Source: Thalassotalea sp. LPB0316 (GTDB taxonomy: Bacteria > Pseudomonadota > Gammaproteobacteria > Enterobacterales > Alteromonadaceae). Taken from it: a DNA stretch of 64,000 nt. The stretch's first letter is position 1; every line of letters starts with the position of its first letter. The DNA is taken from contig NZ_CP062946.1 in assembly GCF_014898095.1 (NCBI RefSeq), positions 2,604,001-2,668,000 of the forward strand. The letters run 5' to 3'. The notes under the pieces are model-generated. The model did not search any database. It worked only from the letters and a program-made list of their open reading frames with translations, and was not told the origin of the DNA. This document shows, one piece after another, positions 53,516 through 61,880 of the stretch. Made by a program: the position numbers and the translations under genes.

Positions 53516-53803
53516 TTAATTTAAATCTTCAAGATATTGCGAACGATTGTCTAAGACATTTTGACACCATTCATAAATATCATCTGTTTCTAGTTCTGGC
53601 AAGGCAGGTTCGCCTATCCAGTGATGCCAAATCAACTCTAATAAATTAGCAAGTTCATCTGGCGAAATATCTTCTTCAGCTAAATCATACATTGTATGAT
53701 AGAACTCATTGAGCTTTTCGGCGACTAACTCTTCTTCGCCATCCCAATCGCCAACAACGGCTTCTGAGACTAAAAAGTCATGAATAACCACAAACTCTTT
53801 CAT
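53516..53803 (-). CDS. small acidic conserved protein of unknown function
   Basis: A 95-residue, strongly acidic, helical protein (EEELVAEKLNEFYHTMYDLAEEDISPDELANLLELIWHHWIGEPALPELETDDIYEWC). No signal peptide or membrane segment. It is locked in the operon: the end of the fRMsr gene overlaps its start by one base, and proQ follows 19 bases later. Family not recognised. Confidence 0.7.
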   Translation of the reverse strand: MKEFVVIHDFLVSEAVVGDWDGEEELVAEKLNEFYHTMYDLAEEDISPDELANLLELIWHHWIGEPALPELETDDIYEWCQNVLDNRSQYLEDLN

Positions 53804-54267
53804 TACTTACTCAACTGTTGTTCGAATAATGCAACAATTGCTTCGAGGCCTTGTTGATCTGTTTCATCAAAACGCTCAAAAACGACACTATCGATATCTA
53901 ACACAGCGACGACTTTTCCGTTTTGATGCACAGGGATGACAATTTCCGCGTTTGAAGCCGCATCGCAAGCAATATGCCCCTCAAATGCATGAACATCGGC
54001 AATGCGCTGTGTTTCATCTTTTGCCGCTGCTGTACCACAAACACCTTTACCTAAGGGGATGCGAATACACGCAACCTTACCCTGAAACGGACCAAGGATC
54101 AGCTGTTCATCAACCAAACGATAAAAACCTACCCAGTTTACACCTTCTAAACGCTCAAAAAGCAAGGCACTGATATTAGCCATATTCGCGATTGTGTCTG
54201 TTTCATCACCAATAATAGCTTGAACTTGAGCATGTAATTCTTGGTAAAAGCTCTCTTTTGTCATCAA
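53803..54267 (-). CDS. msrC: free methionine-(R)-sulfoxide reductase (GAF domain)
   Basis: A 154-residue GAF-fold enzyme that reduces free methionine-R-sulfoxide. The three active cysteines are C67, C77 and C101 (KVACIRI, GVCGTA, HIACDA), spaced 10 and 24 as in E. coli YebR. The pocket tryptophan is in NWVGFYRL. Cytosolic; thioredoxin is the usual electron donor. It heads the operon with proQ and prc. Confidence 0.93.
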   Translation of the reverse strand: MMTKESFYQELHAQVQAIIGDETDTIANMANISALLFERLEGVNWVGFYRLVDEQLILGPFQGKVACIRIPLGKGVCGTAAAKDETQRIADVHAFEGHIACDAASNAEIVIPVHQNGKVVAVLDIDSVVFERFDETDQQGLEAIVALFEQQLSK

Positions 54268-54282
54268 AGTTACTATCTATAA

Positions 54283-54322
54283 TAAAAAAGGCGCCTAACA
54301 TACCTTGAAAAGCGCCTTTTTT
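54283..54322 (-). terminator. terminator after the SIMPL-domain gene
   Basis: AAAAAGGCGC...GCGCCTTTTTT in the gap between the SIMPL stop and the msrC start. The stem is short (GGCGC/GCGCC) with T-runs on both strands. Confidence 0.75.
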
Positions 54323-54343
54323 AAAGTGTTTATCCGATTTTTC

Positions 54344-55099
54344 TTAATGTTCAATGGCAAAGTGAACAGAAACTTCTGCTGATAGGGTATCGCTGCCACT
54401 ATAAGATTGATGAAAACGAGCAGACTCGGCTGCCATCATTCTTGGTCTGGCTTGAAAATGTGATAGCTCCTCTAACGCGATCACCCGGCCTAGTTTGCCC
54501 CCCGCACTATCTACTAACGTTTGTGCTTTACTTCTGGCATTGGCAACTGCTTGTTTTAACAACGCTTGATAAACCTCTTCGTTATCACGCGTTAAACTTT
54601 GCACAGGATCAATCCGAGTAGCGCCAATTTTTACGCTGTTATCGAGCAGTTTGTCGTAATCGCGCAAATTAGTTAAATTTATTTCTACTGTCCTACTGAC
54701 AACAAACTCTACTTGTGTCATCGGGGCTTTAGTTGTCGCCACCTCAGTTTTGACTATAGTGCTTTTCGCTTGTGGTGCCGGCGCGTATACTTGATTAACG
54801 CGCTCATTAGGATTTGGATAACGGATATGGACAGATAATTGACTCGACTTAATCTGTTCAGCAGCCACGCCCAAACTTCTGGCATAATTAGTTAACGCCG
54901 TGGTTTGGCCATCAACAACCGTCTTCAGTTTACTCGCACTAATACCTCGCTGCTCAAAGCCAAAACGAATGAGAAAAGTATCAGGCGCTACACTGGTACT
55001 GGCTTTACCAACGACTTTGACACTCTCTTGGGCATATCCTGTCGAGTGAATAACTAATAAACTTGCGCATATCACTGCACCAAACCAAAGCTTTTTCAT
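54344..55099 (-). CDS. SIMPL (DUF541, YggE-like) periplasmic protein
   Basis: A 251-residue protein with a signal peptide (ending TGYAQ). The SIMPL landmarks are VKVVGKASTSVAPDTFLIRFGFEQRG, AEQIKSSQLSVHIRYPN, and ARSKAQTLVDSAGGKLGRVIALEE. E. coli YggE of this family forms periplasmic oligomers linked with oxidative stress. It follows the DUF2057 gene by 11 bases, so they form a two-gene unit. Confidence 0.9.
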   Translation of the reverse strand: MKKLWFGAVICASLLVIHSTGYAQESVKVVGKASTSVAPDTFLIRFGFEQRGISASKLKTVVDGQTTALTNYARSLGVAAEQIKSSQLSVHIRYPNPNERVNQVYAPAPQAKSTIVKTEVATTKAPMTQVEFVVSRTVEINLTNLRDYDKLLDNSVKIGATRIDPVQSLTRDNEEVYQALLKQAVANARSKAQTLVDSAGGKLGRVIALEELSHFQARPRMMAAESARFHQSYSGSDTLSAEVSVHFAIEH

Positions 55100-55110
55100 C
55101 TGTATTATCC

Positions 55111-55728
55111 TTATTGATTGATCTGAGCTAGAAAAGCCTGTCTTTCTGTTTCACTAGCTTGTTGCCACCAGTAAGTAAGCATAGATAATGCAGTTGGAGA
55201 TTGCTTGCTTATCGCAATATTTTCTTGTTTTGATTGTTCCTGTAAAACGGGGGTTTTGGCATTGGATTGTTTTTGCTGTGCCGCGCTCGGTGTACCAACA
55301 GTTGGCGCAGTGAGTGGCGCTGTCGACGAAAGCATACTAACTTGTGAAGCAACTGGCTCGGCATCAGTGCTGGTGATAATCACTTGAGGTTGTTTTGCAA
55401 ACGCTTTGCCCTCGCGTTCATTATCAAGCTCGGGGGTCGCTAGCTGGTAATCTTGATCACCATTGGCGTAAAAGCTGAATAAGAATGGCTTAGAGCGAAT
55501 CGTCGCAAAGTTCTCAAAGTCTTCTTCGAAAAACTCTTGGTACTTCAATAGTAGTTTTTGTTCACCGGGTTGAATATCAAAAGTAGTATCTTTGGCAAGA
55601 AAGCCGCCATTGTGTTCTTTGCCATTAATTTCTAGGACCTTCAAGGTTTCACTCACCATTAACTGGCCAGCAATCGCTGGCGCACAGATAAAGCAAGTAC
55701 TCAAGACTAAGTGCTTAAATTTGATCAT
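55111..55728 (-). CDS. DUF2057 (YccT-like) periplasmic protein
   Basis: A 205-residue protein with a signal peptide (ending APAIAG). The DUF2057 domain covers about residues 20-125 (LKVLEINGKEHNGGF, DIQPGEQKLLLKYQEFFEEDFENFATIRSKPFLFSF). A serine/proline/glutamine-rich linker and a C-terminal helix (TYWWQQASETERQAFLAQI) follow. Function unknown. Confidence 0.85.
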   Translation of the reverse strand: MIKFKHLVLSTCFICAPAIAGQLMVSETLKVLEINGKEHNGGFLAKDTTFDIQPGEQKLLLKYQEFFEEDFENFATIRSKPFLFSFYANGDQDYQLATPELDNEREGKAFAKQPQVIITSTDAEPVASQVSMLSSTAPLTAPTVGTPSAAQQKQSNAKTPVLQEQSKQENIAISKQSPTALSMLTYWWQQASETERQAFLAQINQ

Positions 55729-55852
55729 GTTATGCTCAATACGTTGAATATTAATATTATCTTATGAGAACAAAAAACAAATGAAAAGTTTCATTAATAC
55801 TCTACGCTTGGTAATCTTTTAAACAACCACCTCAAAGAGTTATTATCCTTTT

Positions 55853-56461
55853 ATGAGTTCCTGCCGCTGCCCATGGTTAGATACCAGTAAACCCGATTAC
55901 GTTAAATATCACGATGAAGAATGGGGAGTGCCTGTATACGATGACAAAAAAATGTTTGAGTGTTTGGTGCTAGAGTCAGCCCAAGCAGGCTTGAGTTGGT
56001 ACACCATTTTGAAAAAGCGTGATGGCTATCGACAAGCGTTCGCTAATTTCGATGTCGAGCAAGTCGCTAAATTTACCGATGAAGACATCGAAGAACTAAT
56101 CCAAAACCCTGCCATTGTTCGTAATCGATTAAAAATAGCAGCAACGATAAATAACGCGAAGCGCTTTATCGAAATACAGCGAGAGTTTGGCAGTTTTTGT
56201 CACTATCTCTGGGCGTTCGTTGATCACCAACCGATAGTGAATGCCATGGCTAAGCTTGATGATTATGTTGCGACTTCTGAGGTGAGCGACACGCTTGCCA
56301 AGGATATGAAAAAGCGAGGCTTTAAGTTTTTAGGTTCAACAACCTTGTACTCTCACTTGCAAGCAACCGGCTTGATCAATGATCACAGTACAAATTGTTA
56401 CAGAAGAAAAGAAATTATTTGTCAATATAATGATAAAGATTCGGTTAAAATGAAAACTTAA
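55853..56461 (+). CDS. tag: DNA-3-methyladenine glycosylase I
   Basis: A 202-residue helix-hairpin-helix glycosylase that removes 3-methyladenine from alkylated DNA. Landmarks: RCPWLDT, YHDEEWGVPVYDDKKMFECLVLESAQAGLSWYTILKKR (base-binding pocket), and FVGTT-like FLGSTTLYSHLQATGLINDH. Zinc-snap ligands are an N-terminal cysteine (C4 or C6) and H18-type, with NDHSTNC at the C-terminus. No adaptive-response gene is next to it. Confidence 0.95.
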   Translation: MSSCRCPWLDTSKPDYVKYHDEEWGVPVYDDKKMFECLVLESAQAGLSWYTILKKRDGYRQAFANFDVEQVAKFTDEDIEELIQNPAIVRNRLKIAATINNAKRFIEIQREFGSFCHYLWAFVDHQPIVNAMAKLDDYVATSEVSDTLAKDMKKRGFKFLGSTTLYSHLQATGLINDHSTNCYRRKEIICQYNDKDSVKMKT

Positions 56462-56588
56462 TGCTTGGTTGAATTAAACTTTTTATGTCATTATATGTCA
56501 AAGACATGAGTGGTATGATAGATTTAACCCTTGAAAAACTACTCGGTAGTCTATAAATACAAGATTAAACATTCTCAGAGGAATATTT

Positions 56589-57248
56589 ATGCAAACAATC
56601 AATACGGCGAGTCAAAGCTCGTCAATCGAGATTAACAAGGTACTCAAGAATACCTACATGCTGTTAGGTATGACATTAGCTTGGAGTGCTGTGTGTGCTG
56701 GCATCTCTATGGCAATGAATCTGTCACCTGTGGCAGCTTTAGTGATGACTATTGTTGCTTTCGTTTTATTGTTTGTTGTTCAAAAACAGGCAGATAAAGC
56801 GAGTGGCCTAATTTGGATTTTCGCCTTTACCGGCTTAATGGGCGCATCGTTAGGGCCAATGTTAAATGCCTACGCAGGTTTGCCTAATGGCGGCTCACTC
56901 ATCATGCAAGCACTTGGTGGCACTGCACTGATTTTCTTTGCGCTATCAGCATACGCATTAACCAGTAAGAAAGACTTCTCATTTATGGGTGGCTTTTTAA
57001 TGGTTGGTTTGATTGTGGTTGTAGTTGCTGCGATTGCCAACATTTTCTTCCAGGTGCCTGCTGTTTCACTTGCGTTAAATGCAGCAATCATCATGATTAT
57101 GTCGGGTTTAATTTTGTTCGACACGAGCCGAATTATCCACGGTGGCGAAACAAACTATATCCGCGCAACGGTTTCTTTATACCTAAACATCTACAACATT
57201 TTTGTAAGCTTATTACAATTATTAGGTGTTTTCGGTAGCGACGATTAA
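56589..57248 (+). CDS. yccA: Bax inhibitor-1/YccA family membrane protein
   Basis: A 219-residue protein with seven hydrophobic helices. It follows E. coli YccA closely: VLKNTYMLLGMTLAWSAV at the start and IIHGGETNYIRATVSLYLNIYNIFVSLLQLLG at the end. YccA modulates the membrane protease FtsH. As in E. coli it lies upstream of tus genes, although a terminator separates them here. Confidence 0.94.
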   Translation: MQTINTASQSSSIEINKVLKNTYMLLGMTLAWSAVCAGISMAMNLSPVAALVMTIVAFVLLFVVQKQADKASGLIWIFAFTGLMGASLGPMLNAYAGLPNGGSLIMQALGGTALIFFALSAYALTSKKDFSFMGGFLMVGLIVVVVAAIANIFFQVPAVSLALNAAIIMIMSGLILFDTSRIIHGGETNYIRATVSLYLNIYNIFVSLLQLLGVFGSDD

Positions 57249-57272
57249 TTTTCGTCAACATACTGTTATAAT

Positions 57273-57299
57273 AAAAGCCTCGAATCTCGAGGCTTTTTT
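57273..57299 (+). terminator. terminator of yccA
   Basis: AAAAGCCTCGA-3-TCGAGGCTTTTTT, immediately before tusD. Confidence 0.95.
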
Positions 57300-57315
57300 A
57301 TTTTAAGGGGTACAC

Positions 57316-57687
57316 TTGAAAACTATCGCCGTGATGATCACTTCATCGCCTTTATCAAATTTAACAGCAACGAGTATCGCATTAGTTGAACAGCTAGCAG
57401 CCCGGTACGATACTGAAGTTATCGGCGTGTTCTTTTATCAAGAAGGCGCACTGAATGCCAGCGCAAGCACAGCTATTCCTGCTGATGAATACCAAACAAT
57501 AAAGCAATGGCAAACGCTACATCAAGCACATAGTATTCCACTGCATTTATGTATAACCGCAGCCGAAAAACGCGGACTTAGCGATGACTGGCAAGATAGC
57601 ACCAATATTTTGCCGGAGTTTACCGTATCAGGGTTAGGTGAATTTGTTAGCCTCTACTCTGCTGCCGACCAAGTGATCCAGCTGTAG
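57316..57687 (+). CDS. tusD: sulfurtransferase TusD
   Basis: A 123-residue DsrE-fold subunit of the TusBCD complex, which accepts persulfide sulfur from TusA and hands it to TusE for 2-thiouridine in tRNA. The active cysteine is in LCITAAEKRG (residue about 79). The start is TTG at 57316, with AAGGGG before it. tusC follows after eight bases. Confidence 0.93.
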   Translation: MKTIAVMITSSPLSNLTATSIALVEQLAARYDTEVIGVFFYQEGALNASASTAIPADEYQTIKQWQTLHQAHSIPLHLCITAAEKRGLSDDWQDSTNILPEFTVSGLGEFVSLYSAADQVIQL

Positions 57688-57695
57688 AGGTGATG

Positions 57696-58052
57696 ATGGA
57701 AAAATCGATAGCCATTATTAATTCGCATGCCCCGCTCAATTCAACTCATGCCAAAGAGTCGTTAGATTTGGCATTAATTTTAGGTTCCTACGAGCAAGCC
57801 ACAAGTTTGTTTTTTATCGGCGATGGCGTTTGGCAACTCATACCTCAAGCCATTAGCCAAACAGGCGCTAAGGATTTCCTAAAAACCTTAAATGCCCTTG
57901 AGTTTTATGACATTGAGCATATATACGTATGCAAAAACTCTTTATTGCAACGTCAATTATCTGAACACTTTGCGCTCGATAATGTGCAGGTGTTATCACC
58001 AGACGTGCTCGCCAACAAAGTGGCTGAATTTACCACAATATTAAAATTTTAA
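57696..58052 (+). CDS. tusC: sulfur relay protein TusC
   Basis: A 118-residue DsrF-like subunit of TusBCD. KSIAIINSHAPLNSTHAKESLDLALILGSYEQATSLFFIGDGVWQL is the family signature. GAGG ends five bases before the ATG at 57696; ATG 57693 and GTG 57690 are also in frame. Confidence 0.92.
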   Translation: MEKSIAIINSHAPLNSTHAKESLDLALILGSYEQATSLFFIGDGVWQLIPQAISQTGAKDFLKTLNALEFYDIEHIYVCKNSLLQRQLSEHFALDNVQVLSPDVLANKVAEFTTILKF

Positions 58053-58061
58053 GGCTACATT

Positions 58062-58346
58062 GTGCTACACATTATCCGTCAATCTCCATTTCAACAAGAC
58101 ATAAGCCATGAGCTAGCTTGTTTATTAACATCACATGACGAAGTGGTGCTTATCGATGATGGGGTTTATTTTTGTCAATGCTTACATTTGCAATTATTGC
58201 TCGATAAATCAAAAACGGTATATCTTGTCCAAGAACATGCTCAAGCTCGTGGTATTAGTGCCGCTAAAGGCACCTTAGGGATAACATTTGACGAGTTATC
58301 GACACTTATTTTAGAGGCAAACAAAACGTTAACATGGCAAACATGA
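58062..58346 (+). CDS. tusB: sulfur relay protein TusB
   Basis: A 94-residue DsrH-like subunit with [10 protein letters not shown] at the start and [11 protein letters not shown] in the core. The start is a GTG nine bases after the tusC stop. Its stop overlaps the tusE start (ATGA). Confidence 0.9.
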   Translation: MLHIIRQSPFQQDISHELACLLTSHDEVVLIDDGVYFCQCLHLQLLLDKSKTVYLVQEHAQARGISAAKGTLGITFDELSTLILEANKTLTWQT

Positions 58347-58672
58347 TTGAATTTAACCAACAGACCATTGAAACTGATAAGCAAGGCTACCTGCTCGATT
58401 ATACAATTTGGACACCGGCACTTGGTGAGTATATGGCTGGCCTTGATAATATTGTCTTAACGCCAGAGCATTGGGAAGTGATCAATTTTGTTAGAGCGTT
58501 TTATTTAACTTATAACACCTCTCCAGCTATTCGCGCATTAACCAAAGCGATGAAAGCTGAATTTGGTGAAGAAAAGGCAAGCTCACGCTACCTTTATCGA
58601 TTGTTCAAAGAGGGGCCGGCAAAACAAGCAACAAAATATGCTGGTTTACCTAAACCAGCACGCTGTATTTAA
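58343..58672 (+). CDS. tusE: sulfurtransferase TusE (DsrC family)
   Basis: A 109-residue DsrC-type protein, the last carrier before MnmA in 2-thiouridylation. The swinging C-terminal arm ends GLPKPARCI with the active penultimate cysteine. [33 protein letters not shown] is the core. I place the start at 58343, which gives the same length as E. coli TusE and an ATGA overlap with tusB; 58334 is also in frame. Confidence 0.95.
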   Translation: MIEFNQQTIETDKQGYLLDYTIWTPALGEYMAGLDNIVLTPEHWEVINFVRAFYLTYNTSPAIRALTKAMKAEFGEEKASSRYLYRLFKEGPAKQATKYAGLPKPARCI

Positions 58673-58681
58673 CTCAACAAC

Positions 58682-58885
58682 TTACACTTTGATATTAACA
58701 TTATTACCGCTCGAAGCTGTTGGTGCCGGCAAGCTATCTAAGCTACTCGCAGCCGCTTCGATAAGTTGAACAGCCATCTGGCCTTCAATCTCTTGTTGAT
58801 TCTGTGCCTTCTTTGCAACGGCAATTTCTAAAGCATCACCTGAAGCCGTTTGCACCGCGCTTGATGAGTGGATGGTAATTGACAT
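58682..58885 (-). CDS. YjfB-like putative motility protein
   Basis: A 67-residue protein. The pattern IAVAKKAQNQQEIEGQMAVQLIEAA followed by a proline/serine linker and NNVNIKV fits the small YjfB family (putative motility protein). Those proteins are often linked to flagellar regulons; no flagellar gene is near. CTCCTAA (i.e. GGAG on this strand) precedes the start. Confidence 0.7.
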   Translation of the reverse strand: MSITIHSSSAVQTASGDALEIAVAKKAQNQQEIEGQMAVQLIEAAASSLDSLPAPTASSGNNVNIKV

Positions 58886-58944
58886 AAATACTTCTCCTAA
58901 AATATATCTATGTATTGTATCGGTCGTGTTTCAAATAATTTTAG

Positions 58945-58985
58945 TAAAAAAAAATGGGATCTAAGTGAAAAACTCAGACCCCATT
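58945..58985 (-). terminator. terminator of the long-form GAPDH gene
   Basis: Minus strand AATGGGGTCTGAGT-5-ACTTAGATCCCATT (two mismatches) followed by TTTTTTTT. Confidence 0.85.
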
Positions 58986-59011
58986 GATTTAATTAGTAAA
59001 CTAAATTTGAA

Positions 59012-60460
59012 TTATTTTACTGGTAACGTAGGAACATGAACGCCGGCCATTTCGTGCATTACACGCACAACCTGGCAACTGTAACCAAATTCATTATCGT
59101 ACCATACGTATAACACTGCGCGGTCTTCATCAACAATCGTTGCTTGCGAGTCAACCACACCAGCAAAACGAGAACCGACTAAGTCAGTAGAAACAATTTC
59201 AGTTGATGCAGTGTAGTCGATTTGATCTTGTAACTTCGAGTTTAACGAGATCTCACGTAAGTAGTTGTTTAAACCTTCAGCACTTGTCGCTTTCTTGAGG
59301 TTAAGGTTCATGATCGCCATTGAAACGTTCGGCGTAGGTACACGAATTGCGTTACCTGTTAATAAACCCTTCAATTCTGGTAGTGCTTTAGCTACCGCTT
59401 TAGCTGCACCAGTAGAAGTAATAACCATGTTAAGTGGTGCACTGCGACCACGACGTGGTGATTTGTGGTAGTTGTCAATCAAGTTTTGGTCATTTGTATA
59501 TGAGTGAACCGTTTCAACGTGACCGTTCTTGATGCCAAACTCGTCATTGATGGCTTTTAATACTGGCGTAATCGCATTCGTTGTACAACTTGCTGCTGAT
59601 ACGATTTTATCTTCAGGTAAAATCATATCTTCGTTTACACCGTATACGATGTTTTTAATATCGCCTTTTGCAGGAGCAGTTAACAATACTTTCGAAACAC
59701 CAGTAGATTGTAAATGCTGACCCAAACCTTCTTCGTCAGACCAAATACCTGTGTTATCGACAACTAGGGCATTGTTAATACCGTATGCTGTGTAATCAAT
59801 TTCTGAAGGTGATTTAGCGTAAATCACTTTGATGAAGGCACCGTTTGCTTTGATTACATTATTTTCTTCATCGATAGAAATGCTACCGTTGAAAGCACCA
59901 TGAACTGAATCGCGACGCAATAAGCTTGCACGCTTCGCTAAGTCGCCATCTTTACCGGGACGAATAACAATGGCGCGTAAACGAAGTTTTGAATTTGGAC
60001 CTTCACGTTCAATCAATAAACGCGCTAGTAAACGACCAATACGACCAAAACCGTATAACACGACATCTTGTGCGCCGTTATCATCACTTGATTTTTGAAT
60101 GTCTGCTAATTCTTTTTCTAAATATTGTTCAATTGATAAACCGTTCGCATCACCTTTAAATAAATAGTTGTATGCTAGTTTACCAACATCGATGCGCGCA
60201 GGCGCTAATGACATTTTGTTTAACGCTTCAACAAATGGGAAGCTCTCACGCAAACGCAACTTGCTTTCTTCGTGTAAAGCAACTGATTTATGAGCCTTAA
60301 TAATATCGATAGGCGTAGCCGTTACTAATGGACGACCATATACTGAAATTTCAATACCTTTGTTACGGTATAGCTGACCAATAAGTGGTTGCATGTTTTC
60401 AGCAAATGTTTGACGCTCTTGCCAACTAGCTTGATATTCTTTTTCCGTTTGGAATGTCAT
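59012..60460 (-). CDS. gapB: glyceraldehyde-3-phosphate dehydrogenase, long form
   Basis: A 482-residue GAPDH-family enzyme with an N-terminal extension of about 125 residues (WQERQTFAENMQPLIGQLYRNKGIEISVYGRPLV) that normal 330-residue GAPDH lacks. The Rossmann motif is LYGFGRIGRLLARLL (about residue 135) and the catalytic cysteine is in SAASCTTNAITPVLKAI. This long type stands next to a normal gapA in Shewanella and relatives and is probably used for gluconeogenesis or NADP; coenzyme choice is not certain. Confidence 0.9.
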   Translation of the reverse strand: MTFQTEKEYQASWQERQTFAENMQPLIGQLYRNKGIEISVYGRPLVTATPIDIIKAHKSVALHEESKLRLRESFPFVEALNKMSLAPARIDVGKLAYNYLFKGDANGLSIEQYLEKELADIQKSSDDNGAQDVVLYGFGRIGRLLARLLIEREGPNSKLRLRAIVIRPGKDGDLAKRASLLRRDSVHGAFNGSISIDEENNVIKANGAFIKVIYAKSPSEIDYTAYGINNALVVDNTGIWSDEEGLGQHLQSTGVSKVLLTAPAKGDIKNIVYGVNEDMILPEDKIVSAASCTTNAITPVLKAINDEFGIKNGHVETVHSYTNDQNLIDNYHKSPRRGRSAPLNMVITSTGAAKAVAKALPELKGLLTGNAIRVPTPNVSMAIMNLNLKKATSAEGLNNYLREISLNSKLQDQIDYTASTEIVSTDLVGSRFAGVVDSQATIVDEDRAVLYVWYDNEFGYSCQVVRVMHEMAGVHVPTLPVK

Positions 60461-60561
60461 TTTTTAAACCTTTATATTTAAGTCAATTGAACAGTAAGCT
60501 ATTATCACTATTATTGTTATTGTTGAAATGAAAATAGTCTCAACCTCGTTGCGGCGCACAT

Positions 60562-60597
60562 TGTAATCGAACATGAAAGATTTCTCTAGCGATTACA
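60562..60597. promoter_or_regulatory. 8-bp inverted repeat upstream of the long-form GAPDH gene
   Basis: TGTAATCG (60562-60569) and CGATTACA (60590-60597), perfect arms with a 20-base spacer, between the divergent GAPDH and DUF2989 genes. Candidate operator. The half-site TGTAAT resembles that of HexR, but the spacing does not fit. Confidence 0.35.
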
Positions 60598-60626
60598 TAA
60601 AATTTTCATTATTTAAGTGAAGCCAT

Positions 60627-61427
60627 ATGCGTTCAGTATTACCCTTGATAATTGGTGTTAGTTTTCTCTCCGGCTGTGAGCAAGGCCCAACCATAGCAAC
60701 TATGTGTGCGGCCGACCCACAAATTTGCCTTGATATTCATGATGACAACTGGTGTCGGAAGGAGCGCAAAGCCCTGTTATTACATAACTATAATGTCAAA
60801 CAAACTAACGATGACGCCGACAAATACAAAGAGCTACTAGCTTATGAAGATTACATTGGCTGTATGTCGCTGGCCTCGCAAATAGAACATATCAAATTAA
60901 AAGAGAAAAAGACTAATCGCGTTAACAGTCTACTTAACGCTGAACGACGCTTTGAACAATTAGCACAAAACACAAAAACATCGGACAACCCTTACCTACT
61001 CTATTTTCATTGGTCGCGGTTTCTTGATGAAGACGCGATGAACAAGTTTACCGCTATGGAAGGCAGTGCGGCATTAGAAACACCAGAGTTACAGCAGTTT
61101 TTAGCCAGTTATTACATTAAACGCGATCCAGACAAAACCCTGGGTATACTATTTCACTCATTAGAACTCACGCCCTCTGGTGCCCAGTTAAATCACGAAG
61201 TTTTTGAATCGATTGCCAACATTTTTAACGATAAAGACGAACATAAACAAACATATATCTGGTTAAAAGTACTGCAATTATACAAACCCGACGATCAGCA
61301 CTTAAATCAAGCATTAATCGCTATGTATGTTGAAAAGCACGGTTTGGATATTAACTTTTTAGATACGGTTGCCACCGTCACCTTGAAGAATATTGAAGAA
61401 GGTAAATTTAAAGCACCGCAGTACTAA
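60627..61427 (+). CDS. DUF2989 lipoprotein
   Basis: A 266-residue protein with lipobox FLSGC (cysteine at residue 17). The DUF2989 signature is TIATMCAADPQICLDIHDDNWCRKERKALLLHNY. Helical, tetratricopeptide-like repeats follow (DKTLGILFHSLELTPSG, IWLKVLQLYKPDDQHLNQALIAM). Probably an outer-membrane lipoprotein; role unknown. Confidence 0.85.
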   Translation: MRSVLPLIIGVSFLSGCEQGPTIATMCAADPQICLDIHDDNWCRKERKALLLHNYNVKQTNDDADKYKELLAYEDYIGCMSLASQIEHIKLKEKKTNRVNSLLNAERRFEQLAQNTKTSDNPYLLYFHWSRFLDEDAMNKFTAMEGSAALETPELQQFLASYYIKRDPDKTLGILFHSLELTPSGAQLNHEVFESIANIFNDKDEHKQTYIWLKVLQLYKPDDQHLNQALIAMYVEKHGLDINFLDTVATVTLKNIEEGKFKAPQY

Positions 61428-61450
61428 TTATCACCTGAGAGAAAAGTCTA

Positions 61451-61480
61451 AAAAAACGCACTCAATGGGGTGCGTTTTTT
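61451..61480. terminator. bidirectional terminator
   Basis: AAAAAACGCAC-8-GTGCGTTTTTT between the convergent DUF2989 and msrB genes. Confidence 0.93.
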
Positions 61481-61481
61481 A

Positions 61482-61850
61482 TTATTTGAACAGTAAACTG
61501 AGTGAGTTAACACAATAGCGCTTACCCGTCGGCTTAGGGCCATCATCAAAAACATGACCTAAATGACTTTGGCAATTAGCGCATTGAATTTCAATACGTT
61601 GCATATTGTGAGAGTTGTCTTGATGATAGCTAACTTGGCCTTCGCGACTTTGCCAAAAGCTAGGCCAACCACAGCCGGCATTAAATTTAGTTGCAGAGTC
61701 AAATAATGGCTGTTCGCAGTAGGCACAATGATAGATACCGTCTAACCAATGATCATTATATTTACCCGTAAAAGGATGCTCAGTAGCCGCTAAGCGACAA
61801 ATTCGGTACGCATCCTCAGAAAGCTCATTTCTATGATCTTTATCTACCAT
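61482..61850 (-). CDS. msrB: peptide-methionine (R)-S-oxide reductase MsrB
   Basis: A 122-residue repair enzyme for methionine-R-sulfoxide in proteins. Zinc cysteines are C42, C45 (HCAYC) and C90, C93 (QCANC); the catalytic cysteine is C113 in [16 protein letters not shown] forms the pocket. It follows gnd by about 30 bases on the same strand and may be co-transcribed. Confidence 0.96.
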   Translation of the reverse strand: MVDKDHRNELSEDAYRICRLAATEHPFTGKYNDHWLDGIYHCAYCEQPLFDSATKFNAGCGWPSFWQSREGQVSYHQDNSHNMQRIEIQCANCQSHLGHVFDDGPKPTGKRYCVNSLSLLFK

Positions 61851-61880
61851 TGCTAACCCTTTTTAACCTTTATTGAAAGA

